From: an uncultured Saprospiraceae bacterium
GTDB lineage: Bacteria; Bacteroidota; Bacteroidia; Chitinophagales; Saprospiraceae
NCBI GenBank assembly: GCA_937952155.1
Contig: CALFYH010000246.1
Coordinates: 1 to 35,828 of the forward strand
DNA length: 35,828 nt
Reading direction: 5' to 3'
A program made the position numbers and the translations under genes. Below the pieces are notes generated by a model. That model searched no databases and had not been told where the DNA came from. It worked only from the letters and a program-made list of their open reading frames with translations. Positions 1 through 8,159 of the stretch are shown here, piece after piece (position 1 is the stretch's first letter; each line of letters begins with the position of its first letter).

Positions 1-165
1 AACGTTTGTTATTATTTTTTCGCACGATGTATCATCAAATTCAAACACCTCAATAATTGGCGATTCTATGATGTTTTTTCCAGTATAAACATGGCTACCT
101 GGTGGTAAACCTGTTTTACTTTTACGTTTATGTGCTTTCTTACTAAGATTAGATTTATTCGCCAT
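1..165 (-). CDS. corA: Magnesium/cobalt transporter CorA, N-terminal part (cut by window edge)
   Basis: The 55 visible codons start at the ATG at 163-165 and run off the left edge. The residues GLPPGSHVYTGKN, after a Lys-rich start, match the usual opening of Bacteroidota CorA proteins (KxGLPPGxxVYxG), which form pentameric Mg2+/Co2+ channels in the inner membrane. The GMN selectivity motif and the two C-terminal helices lie outside the window, so function rests on the N-terminus only. The start lies 2 nt past the stop of the DUF5683 gene, so this is probably the last visible member of the parAB operon. Confidence 0.7.
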   Translation of the reverse strand, partial: MANKSNLSKKAHKRKSKTGLPPGSHVYTGKNIIESPIIEVFEFDDTSCEKIITNV

Positions 166-167
166 AA

Positions 168-800
168 TCAATAGCTTGTAAACATCGGATTGGGAATTGA
201 TTTTTCTGCTTTTGCCAGATTTATCTTTATACCAGCAGAAATTGTAGTACTTATATTCTTGCTGGCATCAGGTGTGATCACTGGAGTAAAACTTAAATCT
301 GGACTAATATCGAAATCCATTAGATGCCGATCTACATACGCATCAATTACAGTCATAAGATGGCCTCCTATAAGCCAAAGCCAAGCATACTCACTCCATT
401 TACGGTAATAGTCACGCTTTTCTTTTAGGAAATTTACATTTGGACCTTTTTCGGTCAATTCAGTTTCGTATAGCTGGGCAGTTTCTTTATAGAGAGATCG
501 ATTGTGGATAAGAACATAAGTCAATCCACCATCAATGCCCAAAGCCAATGGTACTTTCCACCAACGTTTATTATATATTTGCCCACCTGACGGGATAAGT
601 AATGAATATAGAGCCGCTTTACCAGGTTTTCCTTTAAAAAGAGACAAAAATCCATTTTTAACAATCGTTGTATCATTTTCATCAAATGTTGTATCTACCT
701 GAATTGGTCTTCCAAACTGATCAAGTCCGTTATTATTGACTTGACTGATTAGTTGAAAACTAAACAAGCATAGCACACAAATGACACTTAACGATTTCAT
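168..800 (-). CDS. DUF5683 domain-containing envelope protein
   Basis: This 210-residue protein has an N-terminal signal peptide (hydrophobic residues about 5-18, cleavage likely near SQ). It then has the DUF5683 signature: PGKAALYSLLIPSGGQIYNKRWWKVP at about residues 57-82, a hydrophobic stretch GIDGGLTYVLIHNR, a charged segment, and a second hydrophobic stretch YAWLWLIGGHLMTVIDAYVD. Such proteins often sit next to parB in Bacteroidota genomes; their function is not known. It lies 24 nt downstream of parB and 2 nt before corA, so it is probably cotranscribed with both. A role linking envelope and chromosome segregation would be speculation. Confidence 0.8.
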   Translation of the reverse strand: MKSLSVICVLCLFSFQLISQVNNNGLDQFGRPIQVDTTFDENDTTIVKNGFLSLFKGKPGKAALYSLLIPSGGQIYNKRWWKVPLALGIDGGLTYVLIHNRSLYKETAQLYETELTEKGPNVNFLKEKRDYYRKWSEYAWLWLIGGHLMTVIDAYVDRHLMDFDISPDLSFTPVITPDASKNISTTISAGIKINLAKAEKSIPNPMFTSY

Positions 801-824
801 ATATTGATCTATATTGATAGTGTT

Positions 825-1727
825 TTATTGATCTTGTATCATGATGCCCATTATGTGATTAAGTTCATCATCTGAAGCAAAATGCAAAGTGATGGATCCT
901 TTTCCTGACTGAGCACGATTGATTTCTACTTTAGTTCCCAAATGCTGACTGAGTTGATCTTTAAGTTTTTGGATCTCACTTGAGATACTTGATGGAATAG
1001 AGTTTGGCTTATTGGTGCTTTGTTTTGGCGCATTGAATGACCTTATTAATAATTCCAATGCCCTAACAGATAGCTGTTGGTTGGTTGCGTCATTGTGCAG
1101 TTTCAACTGCAATGCTAGATTATCTATACCAGCCAATGCCCTTGCGTGACCCATTGTGAGTTGGCCATCTTTAATTGATGTCTGTATTTGTGCAGGCAAT
1201 TTTAGCAATCTGACATAATTTGTTACAGTTGATCGATCTTTACCTACACGCTCTGATAATGCTTCATGAGTCAAATGGCATTCATCCATAAGGCGCTGGT
1301 AAGAAATGGCAATTTCCAACGCATTAAGATCTGCGCGCTGTATGTTTTCTACCAATGCCATTTCGAGCATTTCTTGGTCATTGGCGACTCTGATATAAGC
1401 AGGAACTTCCTTAAGGCCTGCCATTTTTGACGCACGAAGCCTTCTTTCACCAGAAATCAACTGATATTTATTGCCTCCAAGTGCGCGAACCGTAATAGGT
1501 TGGATCAATCCTGAAGTCTTAATTGACTTAGCCAAATCCATAAGTTGGTCTATATCAAATTCACTTCTTGGCTGAAATGGATTTACTTCTATATGTTCTG
1601 GACTTATCAAAGCAATAGAATTAGTCAATTCTTTTACAAGTTGACTTCTTTCTGTTGGATTATTGGTTTTTTCTATATTGGAAAGCAGTGACCGCAATCC
1701 CTTAGATACTTCGGATTTTTTATTCAT
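825..1727 (-). CDS. parB: Chromosome-partitioning protein ParB (Spo0J family)
   Basis: This CTP-dependent, parS-binding partner of ParA is 300 residues, the usual length. Motifs in order are the N-terminal nuclease-like/CTPase segment with NPFQPR at about 49-54, GLIQPI at 73-78 and GERRLRA at 93-99 (the arginine-rich CTP/ParA contact box). Next come ENIQR at 127-131 and a helix-turn-helix at about 152-177 (THEALSERVGKDRSTVTNYVRL). A Ser/Asn-rich linker leads to a C-terminal dimerisation domain. It starts 5 nt after the parA stop in the classic parA-parB order. No perfect palindromic parS was noticed in the window. Confidence 0.95.
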   Translation of the reverse strand: MNKKSEVSKGLRSLLSNIEKTNNPTERSQLVKELTNSIALISPEHIEVNPFQPRSEFDIDQLMDLAKSIKTSGLIQPITVRALGGNKYQLISGERRLRASKMAGLKEVPAYIRVANDQEMLEMALVENIQRADLNALEIAISYQRLMDECHLTHEALSERVGKDRSTVTNYVRLLKLPAQIQTSIKDGQLTMGHARALAGIDNLALQLKLHNDATNQQLSVRALELLIRSFNAPKQSTNKPNSIPSSISSEIQKLKDQLSQHLGTKVEINRAQSGKGSITLHFASDDELNHIMGIMIQDQ

Positions 1728-1732
1728 GTCTG

Positions 1733-2518
1733 TTACTTTATAAAGGCAGGAATATTTTCGTTAATTGATAAGAATTCATTTGCCAGATTGAGGAAATTAA
1801 TGGCTCCTTTGCTGTTGGCGTCATATATAATAACGGGTTGACCCAATGAAGGCGCTTCTCCTATTTTACTATTTCTATGGATGATTGTTTCGTAAATTCT
1901 ATCAGAAATGATATGTCTTATCTCTTCGAGTACCATATTGGCCATCCTAAGTCGCTGATCATACATAGACAACAAAACGCCTTCTACAGCAAGGTTGGGA
2001 TTAAGTGATTGTTGAACCAGATTTATGGTGTCTTTTAGTTTTCCGAATCCTTCGAGAGAGAAAAATTCACATTGCACAGGAACTAAAATGCTATCTGCAG
2101 CAGTAAGTGCATTAAGTGTAATCAAACCCAAAGATGGAAGACAGTCTATAAAGATATAATCGTATTCATTTTTGATACCTTCGAGAACATTTTTCATTTT
2201 GAACTCTCGCCCGTCGGCATTGACCAATTCGATTTCAGCGCCAACTAGATCGATAGAAGACGGCAAGATCGATAAATTAGGTGTATCTGTCTTTATGATA
2301 CCGAGTTTAGGATCAGTACCTTCTGTAAGGCAGTCATAAGTCGTGATCGTGATTTGATCTGCTTTGACGCCAACACCAGATGTTGCATTAGCTTGTGGGT
2401 CGGCATCTATCAACAATATTTTTTTTTCGAGCACAGCCAGTGTTGCAGCAAGATTGATCGCGGTTGTTGTTTTGCCTACACCGCCTTTTTGATTAGCAAT
2501 TGCAATGATTTTACCCAT
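1733..2518 (-). CDS. parA: Chromosome-partitioning ATPase ParA (Soj family)
   Basis: This 261-residue P-loop ATPase of the MinD/ParA class binds the nucleoid as an ATP dimer and moves or positions ParB-parS complexes. The deviant Walker A motif KGGVGKTT is at residues 11-18 (signature Lys11, P-loop Lys16). DADPQANAT follows at about 38-46, and the Walker B-like segment YIFIDCLPSLG at about 120-130. Its short N-terminus, without a DNA-binding HTH, fits the chromosomal Soj type rather than the long plasmid ParA type. The start lies 7 nt after the UPF0173 gene and the stop 5 nt before parB. Confidence 0.95.
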   Translation of the reverse strand: MGKIIAIANQKGGVGKTTTAINLAATLAVLEKKILLIDADPQANATSGVGVKADQITITTYDCLTEGTDPKLGIIKTDTPNLSILPSSIDLVGAEIELVNADGREFKMKNVLEGIKNEYDYIFIDCLPSLGLITLNALTAADSILVPVQCEFFSLEGFGKLKDTINLVQQSLNPNLAVEGVLLSMYDQRLRMANMVLEEIRHIISDRIYETIIHRNSKIGEAPSLGQPVIIYDANSKGAINFLNLANEFLSINENIPAFIK

Positions 2519-2525
2519 ATTTGTA

Positions 2526-3206
2526 TTATAAGTCTGTACTTTGTCCGATATTAAGTAATATTAGTTCCTTCCCTGCATCCTCAAAAGCCTTGATAGCTTT
2601 CTCATGATCTATTTTTATGTATCCAAAGGTATCGTAATGACAACCAATGATTTTGTTGCATTGTATAAAATCTGCTGCAATGACTGCGTCTTCATATCCC
2701 ATCGTAAAATTATCTCCTATTGGTAAAATTGCAAAATCCAACTTCGGACAAGTCATAGGAATTAGCTTCATGTCCAAGTTCAGGGCTGTATCACCTGCAA
2801 AATAAAAAGACTTACTATTGTTCCAGATTACAAATCCACCGGATGATCCGCCATGACTTCCATCAGGCAAAACACTAGAATGCACAGCTTGTACATATTT
2901 TACAGTGCCAAATTCGAAACAATACTTACCTCCAATATTCATGGGATGACCTAAGATTCCTTTTTGTTCATACCAAGAAACAATTTCAAAATTTGAAATA
3001 ATTTTTGCGTTTGTCCTTTTTGATATGTACTCAGCATCAGCGACATGATCATCATGACCATGTGATAGAAGAATGTAATCAGCTTCTAATTGCTCTAAAT
3101 CCACATGAGAAGCCATTGGATTTGAAGCAATCATAGGATCAAAAATTAAATTATGATCACCAGTTTGTAAGTGAAATGCGGATTGACCTAAATAGGTGAG
3201 CTTCAT
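2526..3206 (-). CDS. UPF0173 family metallo-beta-lactamase-fold hydrolase
   Basis: This 226-residue metal-dependent hydrolase has SHGHDDH at residues 48-54 (the HxHxDH metal motif). His109 (AVHSS), Asp139 (FAGDT) and His190 (GCHYDTF) are the other expected ligands. The length and the opening MKLTYLGQSAF are typical of UPF0173 proteins, whose substrate is unknown. It is the first gene of the block leading to parA, 7 nt away, so it probably sets transcription of the partition genes. A TAnnTTTG-type box lies about 115 nt upstream. Linkage to parAB may be accidental; no chemistry in the sequence ties it to segregation. Confidence 0.85.
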   Translation of the reverse strand: MKLTYLGQSAFHLQTGDHNLIFDPMIASNPMASHVDLEQLEADYILLSHGHDDHVADAEYISKRTNAKIISNFEIVSWYEQKGILGHPMNIGGKYCFEFGTVKYVQAVHSSVLPDGSHGGSSGGFVIWNNSKSFYFAGDTALNLDMKLIPMTCPKLDFAILPIGDNFTMGYEDAVIAADFIQCNKIIGCHYDTFGYIKIDHEKAIKAFEDAGKELILLNIGQSTDL

Positions 3207-3320
3207 GTGAATTATTAGCTAATAATATTAATTATTTATAATATGTTTAATTATCTATATACTAGAATATTAGATAAAAAGCATAAGAATATCGTGTCGG
3301 TTTTAATGTCAATTTGACCA

Positions 3321-3328
3321 CAAATGTA
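3321..3328 (-). promoter_or_regulatory. Candidate -7 box for the UPF0173-parA-parB operon
   Basis: On the minus strand this reads TACATTTG, a full match to the Bacteroidota -7 consensus TAnnTTTG. It lies about 115 nt upstream of the first gene. A -33 TTG at ideal spacing is not clear; the nearest, reading minus, are at 3345-3347 and 3352-3354. Confidence 0.4.
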
Positions 3329-3393
3329 CAAAATTTGTAGTTAGCAACATGCAACTAGCTGTTAATATTAGTTTAATGTTCTTTCAAAATGCG

Positions 3394-4407
3394 TCAATTC
3401 ACATTACCAACCTTTACAATGGTAAATTCAGGTGTTACCACATTTCCGGGTGAAGAAATCACATCTATACTTGCTGGTAAACTCTTATATGATGGTGTAT
3501 TGGGAAATTCTGAAGACAACGCAAGGATCACTTTTCTAAGTGGTACTAAATCTGAAGCCGTGATTTTTCCATCACTATTTATATCGGCTGCAATTTTTTT
3601 ATATTCTTCGACAAATGGTTCTAAGGCAAGAATATGTCGTTGTATCAATAACAAATCATATGCAGTAACTTTTGGAGAAAGCGCAGACGCATTACTTTCC
3701 ATGATGATTTCAGGGTTTGTCATTGCTGGGAAATCAGAAGAAGGATATGAAAATGTATAATTTCCTTGATCATTTTTAGTAATCTCTATTTTTGGAGAAT
3801 CCTGATCTTTAGGTTTTATAAAAAAACTAATATCACCATTAGGTATATCCAAACCCAACTTATTAATATTCATGGTTACAGTAGTGGGTAGTAATGGTTT
3901 TTTGGTTTTGGCAACAGCAATAGCACCATCGAGATCATTAAAAAAAACTGGATACTTTACAGTCCTATCAGGCGCAATGACTGCAAAAGATGGAGTTCCG
4001 TACCAAGAACCATAAATACCATCTTTGAATGGACCAGTAATATTACTTGCGCCACCATCTTGGCTGATGCCTTTCATTGTTTGGTTGTAGGTAGCTTCAA
4101 ATGCAAGGACTTTAGGATCATAATCACTGGTAATAGTTGTCACACTAAAAAATTCTACACCATTATAGCCTGAGCCATACTGCACGTACTTTTGTTGCCA
4201 ATATGGTGCATTGGCTATACAAGGTGGACAAGTGGTAAAAAAGAATTTTATGACAACTACTTTACTACTGTCCAGATAATTTTCGTAGAGTCTGTGTTGT
4301 TTTCCATGAACATCTCTTACCGAAAAATCATGCATGGTTGTTTGACTAGAAAGATGTAATGCAAAAGCAAAACAACAAATGAGCAGGAAGATCCGCATAA
4401 TATCCAA
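3394..4407 (-). CDS. Secreted TlpA-like thioredoxin-fold protein with dockerin-like C-terminus
   Basis: This 337-residue protein has a signal peptide (hydrophobic residues about 5-18; an alternative start is Met4). The redoxin domain has a CPPC active site at residues 60-63 (FFTTCPPCIAN) and the cis-Pro loop YGTPSFAVI near residue 136, so it should act as a thiol-disulfide protein outside the cytoplasm. The C-terminal third has a dockerin-type calcium loop, DINSDGKITASDL, at about 275-287. A degenerate first half (VTAYDLLLIQRHIL) comes before it. The protein ends at VKVGNVN, where many related dockerin-like tails continue into a sorting signal, so it may be exported without a T9SS anchor. It is transcribed alone from a good promoter at 4430-4460. 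Confidence 0.75.
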   Translation of the reverse strand: MDIMRIFLLICCFAFALHLSSQTTMHDFSVRDVHGKQHRLYENYLDSSKVVVIKFFFTTCPPCIANAPYWQQKYVQYGSGYNGVEFFSVTTITSDYDPKVLAFEATYNQTMKGISQDGGASNITGPFKDGIYGSWYGTPSFAVIAPDRTVKYPVFFNDLDGAIAVAKTKKPLLPTTVTMNINKLGLDIPNGDISFFIKPKDQDSPKIEITKNDQGNYTFSYPSSDFPAMTNPEIIMESNASALSPKVTAYDLLLIQRHILALEPFVEEYKKIAADINSDGKITASDLVPLRKVILALSSEFPNTPSYKSLPASIDVISSPGNVVTPEFTIVKVGNVN

Positions 4408-4429
4408 CTTTTATAAGTAAAGAATCCTA

Positions 4430-4460
4430 CAAAATTACTTGATTTATTTGATATTGTCAA
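4430..4460 (-). promoter_or_regulatory. Promoter of the redoxin-dockerin gene
   Basis: On the minus strand, TTG (4458-4460) lies 20 nt upstream of TAATTTTG (4430-4437). This fits the Bacteroidota primary-sigma consensus TTTG-N19-TAnnTTTG in both sequence and spacing. The start codon is about 22 nt further on. Confidence 0.55.
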
Positions 4461-4542
4461 GTCCGAACGGAATTCAAAGTCATTTCATCTATCCAAATGA
4501 GCGATTCATATAAAAAAAATGGACTTATATATTCCAAATTCG

Positions 4543-4550
4543 TAATATTG
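4543..4550 (+). promoter_or_regulatory. Possible -7 box for the TolC-adaptor operon
   Basis: TAATATTG matches TAnnTTTG at seven of eight positions and lies 19 nt before the start codon at 4570. No convincing -33 element was seen. Confidence 0.25.
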
Positions 4551-4569
4551 CACTGTAAACATTGGATGA

Positions 4570-6000
4570 ATGAAAAATTTATTTGTATTAACTTCCTTAA
4601 TCTTTTTGATCATATATAGACCTGATGTCAAAGGACAGGAAATTTGGACATTGGAAAAATGTATCCAAACTGCTATTGAAAAAAGCATCAATATACAAAG
4701 TGCCGAGGTAAATCTGCGCAGCTCAGAAGTAGATTATAAGCAAGCTACTCACGCAAGATATCCCGATCTTTCGGCAGGTACTAATGTAGGTTGGAATTTC
4801 GGTAGAACGATTGATCCTACGCGTAATGAATTTATTTCTGAAACATTCTTTAATAACAGCTTTTCACTAAATTCCTCTCTTTTGTTATACAATGCTGGCA
4901 AAATAAATAATAGCATAAAACAGGCAGATGTTAATAATAAAGCAGCACTAAAAGATTTGGAACAATCCAAAAGAGATATTAGTCTAAGTATTGCCAGTTT
5001 GTATTTGAATATACTTTTTGCAAAGGAAAATCTGCAAAATACACTAAATCAACTGGACCAAACTAAAAACCAACTTACCTTGTTGAACAAACAAATAGCA
5101 GTAGGTAATCGGCCTGAAAATGATAAGCTGGATATAGAAGCGCAAATAGCAGTTAATGAACAATCCGTAACAGAAGCTACCAACATGTTAAATATCAACC
5201 TATTAAATTTGAAGCAATGGCTGCGTATAGATATTCAACGACAAATTGATGTAGTAGCTCCAAGTGGTCTAAATATTGGGACAGATCCTGACGTGATCAC
5301 TTTTGAAGAATTGTATGAAAGTGCCTATCGAATTCAAGCTTCCCTTCATGCTAGCGAGCTGAAGGTAAAAGGTGCAGAATTAGCACAAAAAATTGCATCA
5401 GCTGATTATTTGCCTGTTTTAAGTGCTGGCGGTTATTTGCGAACAAATTATTCAAATAAAGGCGTTTTTATTTCAGGTTATGAACCGTTTATAGCTGAAC
5501 AAGAAATACTGTTTAACGGTGCTTCAGCTACTATTGGCATACCGCAAGAAAAGCCTATCCTTGAGAAATCTCCATATTTTGATCAGTTTTCTGACAATTT
5601 ATCCTATGGCGTGGTATTTTCATTGAGTATTCCTATCTATAACAACCTAAGGACAAGGTCTGGTGTGCAACGTGCTAAATTGAATATTGAAAGGGCTAAA
5701 TTGAATTATGATCAGCTCGATCAAAACCTGAAGACAACAGTTGGACAAGCACATGCAGATGCCAAAGCCGCTAAGTCAAAATATTTGGCAACAGAAAAAA
5801 CGCGCACTGCTCAGGTCAATTTATACAACAATACAGTGAAAAAATTTGAAGCGGGAAGTACCAATGTCTTTGAGCTTACAAGATTAAAAACCGTTATGGA
5901 TAATGCCGTTATCAATAACTTAATTGCAAAATATGATTATATCTTCCGGTCAAAAGTCCTTGATTTTTATTTGGGAAAACCTATGAAACTTGTTGAATAA
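4570..6000 (+). CDS. TolC family outer membrane efflux protein
   Basis: This 476-residue protein has a signal peptide (hydrophobic residues about 4-16, cleavage near KGQ). It then shows the two-fold OEP repeat of TolC-like channels, which form a trimeric outer membrane barrel with a periplasmic helical tunnel. WTLEKCIQTAIEKSINI at about residues 26-42 is the usual opening. Long Gln/Asn/Lys-rich amphipathic helices follow at about 100-215 and 370-465. The strand segments include LSAGTNVGWNFGRTID and LSYGVVFSLSIPIYN (the conserved LSIPIYN strand). A second ATG-like start at 4566 is out of frame. The adaptor gene follows after 46 nt, so the two are probably cotranscribed. Confidence 0.92.
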   Translation: MKNLFVLTSLIFLIIYRPDVKGQEIWTLEKCIQTAIEKSINIQSAEVNLRSSEVDYKQATHARYPDLSAGTNVGWNFGRTIDPTRNEFISETFFNNSFSLNSSLLLYNAGKINNSIKQADVNNKAALKDLEQSKRDISLSIASLYLNILFAKENLQNTLNQLDQTKNQLTLLNKQIAVGNRPENDKLDIEAQIAVNEQSVTEATNMLNINLLNLKQWLRIDIQRQIDVVAPSGLNIGTDPDVITFEELYESAYRIQASLHASELKVKGAELAQKIASADYLPVLSAGGYLRTNYSNKGVFISGYEPFIAEQEILFNGASATIGIPQEKPILEKSPYFDQFSDNLSYGVVFSLSIPIYNNLRTRSGVQRAKLNIERAKLNYDQLDQNLKTTVGQAHADAKAAKSKYLATEKTRTAQVNLYNNTVKKFEAGSTNVFELTRLKTVMDNAVINNLIAKYDYIFRSKVLDFYLGKPMKLVE

Positions 6001-6046
6001 CAATATATTAGTAAAATACTTTAAACTTCTTATTTAATTAAATAAA

Positions 6047-7450
6047 ATGCAGAATTCAAAAAAGAAAAATTGGTTGTTGTACGGACTTTTAGGTTTGTTT
6101 TTGATAGTCGGTGCCTTTGCCATCTATAAGGGTCAAAGCAAGCCCAAAGGAACTTCGGTAACTATTGAAACCGCTGAAAAGAGAACTATCAGAGAAACAG
6201 TTTCTGCCAGTGGGAAAATATTTCCTGAAACAGAAGTGAAGATTTCATCAGATGTCTCTGGAGAGATAGTGGAGCTATATGTAAACGAAGGTGACTCTGT
6301 AGTGGCTGGACAGATTTTAGCAAAAATAAATCCTGATGCTTATATCTCAGCGGTAGAACGAGGCGAAGCTAGCCTAAATGGTTCGAAAGCCCAACTTGCT
6401 ATTAGCAAATCTCAAATTGAATCCAATAAGGCACAGATGGAACAAATTTTGGCACAGTTGGAAAATGCACGCACTATTCATAAGCGTAATGAAACGCTCA
6501 AAAAAGATGGCGTAATATCACAAGCTGAACTGGATCAAAGCCAAGCATCTTTGAGACAACTCGAAGCTAATTATCGTGCATCTCAAGCAAGCATCAAATC
6601 TGCACAACAAAATGCTGAGGCATCAGAATACAGTATCCGTGGCGCCAATGCAAGTTTAAAGGAGCTCAAGACAAGTTTGAATCGCACCACAATAAAAGCA
6701 CCAACTAGTGGAATTGTTTCTAAACTATCTGTAGAAAAAGGTGAAAGGGTAGTAGGGACTATTCAAATGACAGGTACAGAAATGATGCGTATTTCTAACC
6801 TAAATGCGATGGAAGTGCAAGTGGACGTTAGTGAAAATGATGTGTTGAAAGTATCTGTAGGAGATGACGTAGAAATTGAAGTTGACGCTTATCTTGGTAA
6901 AAAATTTAGGGGTAAAGTTTCTCAAATTGCCAATTCTGCATCAAATATAAGCAGCACAACATCCGCATCTCTCAACACTGATAAAGTGACCAATTTTGTC
7001 GTGAAAATAAGCGTGGATGAAAATTCTTATGCAGATATCACAACAGGAAATATCAAATATCCGCTTCGACCTGGTATGTCTGCTTCTGTGGATATTTTTA
7101 CGGATGAAGCCAAAGACATCGTAAGTGTGCCGATTCAGTCAGTGACGATTAGAGAAAAAGAAAGTGCCAAGGATAAGAAAAAGAAAGAAAAAATTGATGG
7201 TCAAGAAGATTCTGAGTCATCAACAGATGTTGAATTTGATGAAGTGGTTTTTTTAATGGATGCCGATACTGCCAAAATGGTCAAAGTTGAAATTGGAATT
7301 CAGGATGATGAATTTATTATGATTAAATCTGGTATAAAACTAGGTGATAAAGTCATAACAGGCCCATATACAGAGGTAAGTAAAAATCTAAAATCCGGAG
7401 ATAAAGTGCGTGTAAAAGAAGATAAAGACGATAAAAAGGAAGAGAAATAG
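6047..7450 (+). CDS. Efflux periplasmic adaptor subunit (MacA/HlyD type)
   Basis: This 467-residue membrane fusion protein has one N-terminal membrane anchor at about residues 9-27. The lipoyl/barrel-sandwich half-motif IVELYVNEGDSVVAGQILAKI comes next, then a coiled coil from about 100 to 210 rich in Ala/Gln/Ser. The second lipoyl half includes TIKAPTSGIVSKLSVEKGE. Beta-barrel and membrane-proximal domains follow, containing the PGMSASVDIFTDE motif. A Lys/Glu-rich insert near residues 367-390 (DKKKKEKIDGQEDSES) and the Lys/Asp-rich C-terminus are probably disordered. It follows a TolC gene. MacA-type adaptors normally work with an ABC permease, but none is encoded nearby. Confidence 0.9.
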   Translation: MQNSKKKNWLLYGLLGLFLIVGAFAIYKGQSKPKGTSVTIETAEKRTIRETVSASGKIFPETEVKISSDVSGEIVELYVNEGDSVVAGQILAKINPDAYISAVERGEASLNGSKAQLAISKSQIESNKAQMEQILAQLENARTIHKRNETLKKDGVISQAELDQSQASLRQLEANYRASQASIKSAQQNAEASEYSIRGANASLKELKTSLNRTTIKAPTSGIVSKLSVEKGERVVGTIQMTGTEMMRISNLNAMEVQVDVSENDVLKVSVGDDVEIEVDAYLGKKFRGKVSQIANSASNISSTTSASLNTDKVTNFVVKISVDENSYADITTGNIKYPLRPGMSASVDIFTDEAKDIVSVPIQSVTIREKESAKDKKKKEKIDGQEDSESSTDVEFDEVVFLMDADTAKMVKVEIGIQDDEFIMIKSGIKLGDKVITGPYTEVSKNLKSGDKVRVKEDKDDKKEEK

Positions 7451-7459
7451 CCGTAAATT

Positions 7460-8086
7460 TTGGAAGATAGACATTTGGCGGTTTTTGTTAAGAATCCTGT
7501 ACTTGGTGAAGTTAAAACCAGATTGGCAGCAAGTATTGGGAAACAAAATGCATTAGATATTTACAATGAGCTCTTATCAATTACAAGAGAAAATATTTCA
7601 AATCTAGGTTGTCAAAAACATGTTTTTTTCGGTAGATTTATTGAAGAAGATACTATCTGGGAGTCTTTTAATACAAAAAATGAACAACGAGGCAAAGATT
7701 TGGGAGAAAGGATGGAAAATGCGTTTTGTCACTTATTTCGATCTATTAGCAATCCAATAAAAGTCGTCCTTATCGGAAGTGATTGCCCTGAGATAACTGG
7801 TGGACAAATTAAAAAGGCATTTGAGTTGTTGGACACCAGTGATGTAGTTTTAGGTCCTGCTTTAGATGGTGGGTATTACCTTATCGGAATGAAGAAAAAT
7901 TATTCAGCTATCTGGAGTGATATTGATTGGAGCACAGATCGGGTTTATCAGCAAACCATTGATAAAATAAATAAAATTGGGCTTTCTTACTCAGCTCTTC
8001 CTGTTTTGCAAGATATTGATACACAAGAAGATTGGTCAGAATATCTAATTAGGAGAGGAGAAAAGGGGAATTTGTTGGAAAGTTAA
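7460..8086 (+). CDS. DUF2064 / TIGR04282-type glycosyltransferase-fold protein
   Basis: This 208-residue protein starts with TTG at 7460, 9 nt after the adaptor stop. That start keeps the family opening LAVFVKNPVLGEVKTRLA intact. The other signatures are LIGSDCPEITGGQI at about 112-125 and the loop LGPALDGGYYLIGMK. These define the DUF2064 family, a GT-A-like fold. Some members are annotated as arsenosugar biosynthesis glycosyltransferases (TIGR04282), but the substrate of this one cannot be read from the sequence. No arsenic genes are nearby. It is probably cotranscribed with the efflux genes. Confidence 0.75.
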   Translation: MEDRHLAVFVKNPVLGEVKTRLAASIGKQNALDIYNELLSITRENISNLGCQKHVFFGRFIEEDTIWESFNTKNEQRGKDLGERMENAFCHLFRSISNPIKVVLIGSDCPEITGGQIKKAFELLDTSDVVLGPALDGGYYLIGMKKNYSAIWSDIDWSTDRVYQQTIDKINKIGLSYSALPVLQDIDTQEDWSEYLIRRGEKGNLLES

Positions 8087-8123
8087 TTCTTCGCATGAAT
8101 TTCAAAGCAAGAAATAATTTTTG

Positions 8124-8131
8124 TATTTTTG
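8124..8131 (+). promoter_or_regulatory. Candidate -7 box for the thiolase gene
   Basis: TATTTTTG is a full match to TAnnTTTG and lies 28 nt before the start codon. A -33 TTG at standard spacing is not evident. Confidence 0.4.
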
Positions 8132-8159
8132 CAGATTGTTAATTTTCAAATAAGATATT

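Noticed and set aside
1..3400. parS site near parAB
   Set aside because: No sequence close to the TGTTTCACGTGAAACA palindrome was seen in this stretch or elsewhere on reading.
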